Of a stretch of 6,005 bases of DNA, positions 5,958-6,005 are shown one piece after another. How positions within the stretch are numbered: position 1 is the first letter of the stretch; the number at the start of each line of letters is the position of its first letter. This DNA is from Hyphomonas sp. GTDB taxonomy: Bacteria > Pseudomonadota > Alphaproteobacteria > Caulobacterales > Hyphomonadaceae. The stretch is taken from the NCBI GenBank assembly GCA_029287305.1, contig JARFRJ010000128.1:1-6005 (forward strand). The letters run 5' to 3'. The translations under genes were made by a program, and so were the position numbers. The notes under the pieces are model-generated. The model saw only the letters and a list, made by a program, of their open reading frames with translations, was not told where the DNA came from and did no database searches.

Positions 5958-6005
5958 CTGTCTCTTATACACATCTGACGCTGCCGACGATCCAACTCTA
6001 GTGTA
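5958..6005. other. Nextera adapter, read-1/i5 side, with probable 10-base index
   Basis: The Tn5 mosaic end (CTGTCTCTTATACACATCT, 5958-5976) is followed by GACGCTGCCGACGA (5977-5990), the reverse complement of the Nextera read-1 adapter. Then come ten bases that look like an i5 index (5991-6000) and GTGTA, the start of the reversed P5 sequence. None of this is genomic. Confidence 0.97.

Overview
The window is one tagmented library fragment. A truncated Nextera adapter lies at 1-27. At 5958-6005 there is the opposite adapter, then a probable 10-base index and the start of the P5 sequence. Only 28-5957 (5930 bp) is biological DNA. The proteins and the moderate, near-50% GC by eye suggest a Gram-negative proteobacterium. 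An alphaproteobacterium near Hyphomonadaceae/Maricaulales is my best guess from recalled SppA and TonB-cluster likeness, not from a search.

Layout. On the minus strand, 28-1177 encodes the N-terminal ~383 residues of a 67K-type SppA signal peptide peptidase. Both catalytic residues are visible (Lys185, Ser379), and the fragment ends just after the serine motif. A gene-free stretch (1178-1504) holds the probable sppA control region, a hairpin, and a good sigma70-type promoter for a complete tRNA-Gln(TTG) at 1505-1579. A second gene-free stretch (1580-2120) carries one or two candidate promoters and a hairpin ahead of a plus-strand operon.

The operon runs to the right edge: a secreted DUF3450 protein with two tandem copies of the domain (2121-3530), a TtpC-like MotA/TolQ/ExbB protein with signal peptide and periplasmic coiled coil (3559-4950), a short ExbB (4984-5493), an ExbD (5493-5897), and the first 17 codons of another gene, probably a second ExbD (5907-5957). 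This order matches the TonB2/TtpC-type clusters of Vibrio and Shewanella, where a proton channel energises TonB and so drives TonB-dependent outer-membrane receptors. TonB itself and the TPR protein that usually follow would lie beyond the edge.

How it works together: ExbB and ExbD should form the proton-driven inner-membrane motor. TtpC is thought to link the motor to TonB or the periplasm. DUF3450 is a periplasmic partner of unknown function. The most unusual feature is the fusion of two DUF3450 copies, which align without gaps at an offset of exactly 210 residues. Also notable are a strong hairpin over the ttpC stop codon and the lack, in both ExbB-family proteins, of the acidic residue matching E. 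coli ExbB Glu176.
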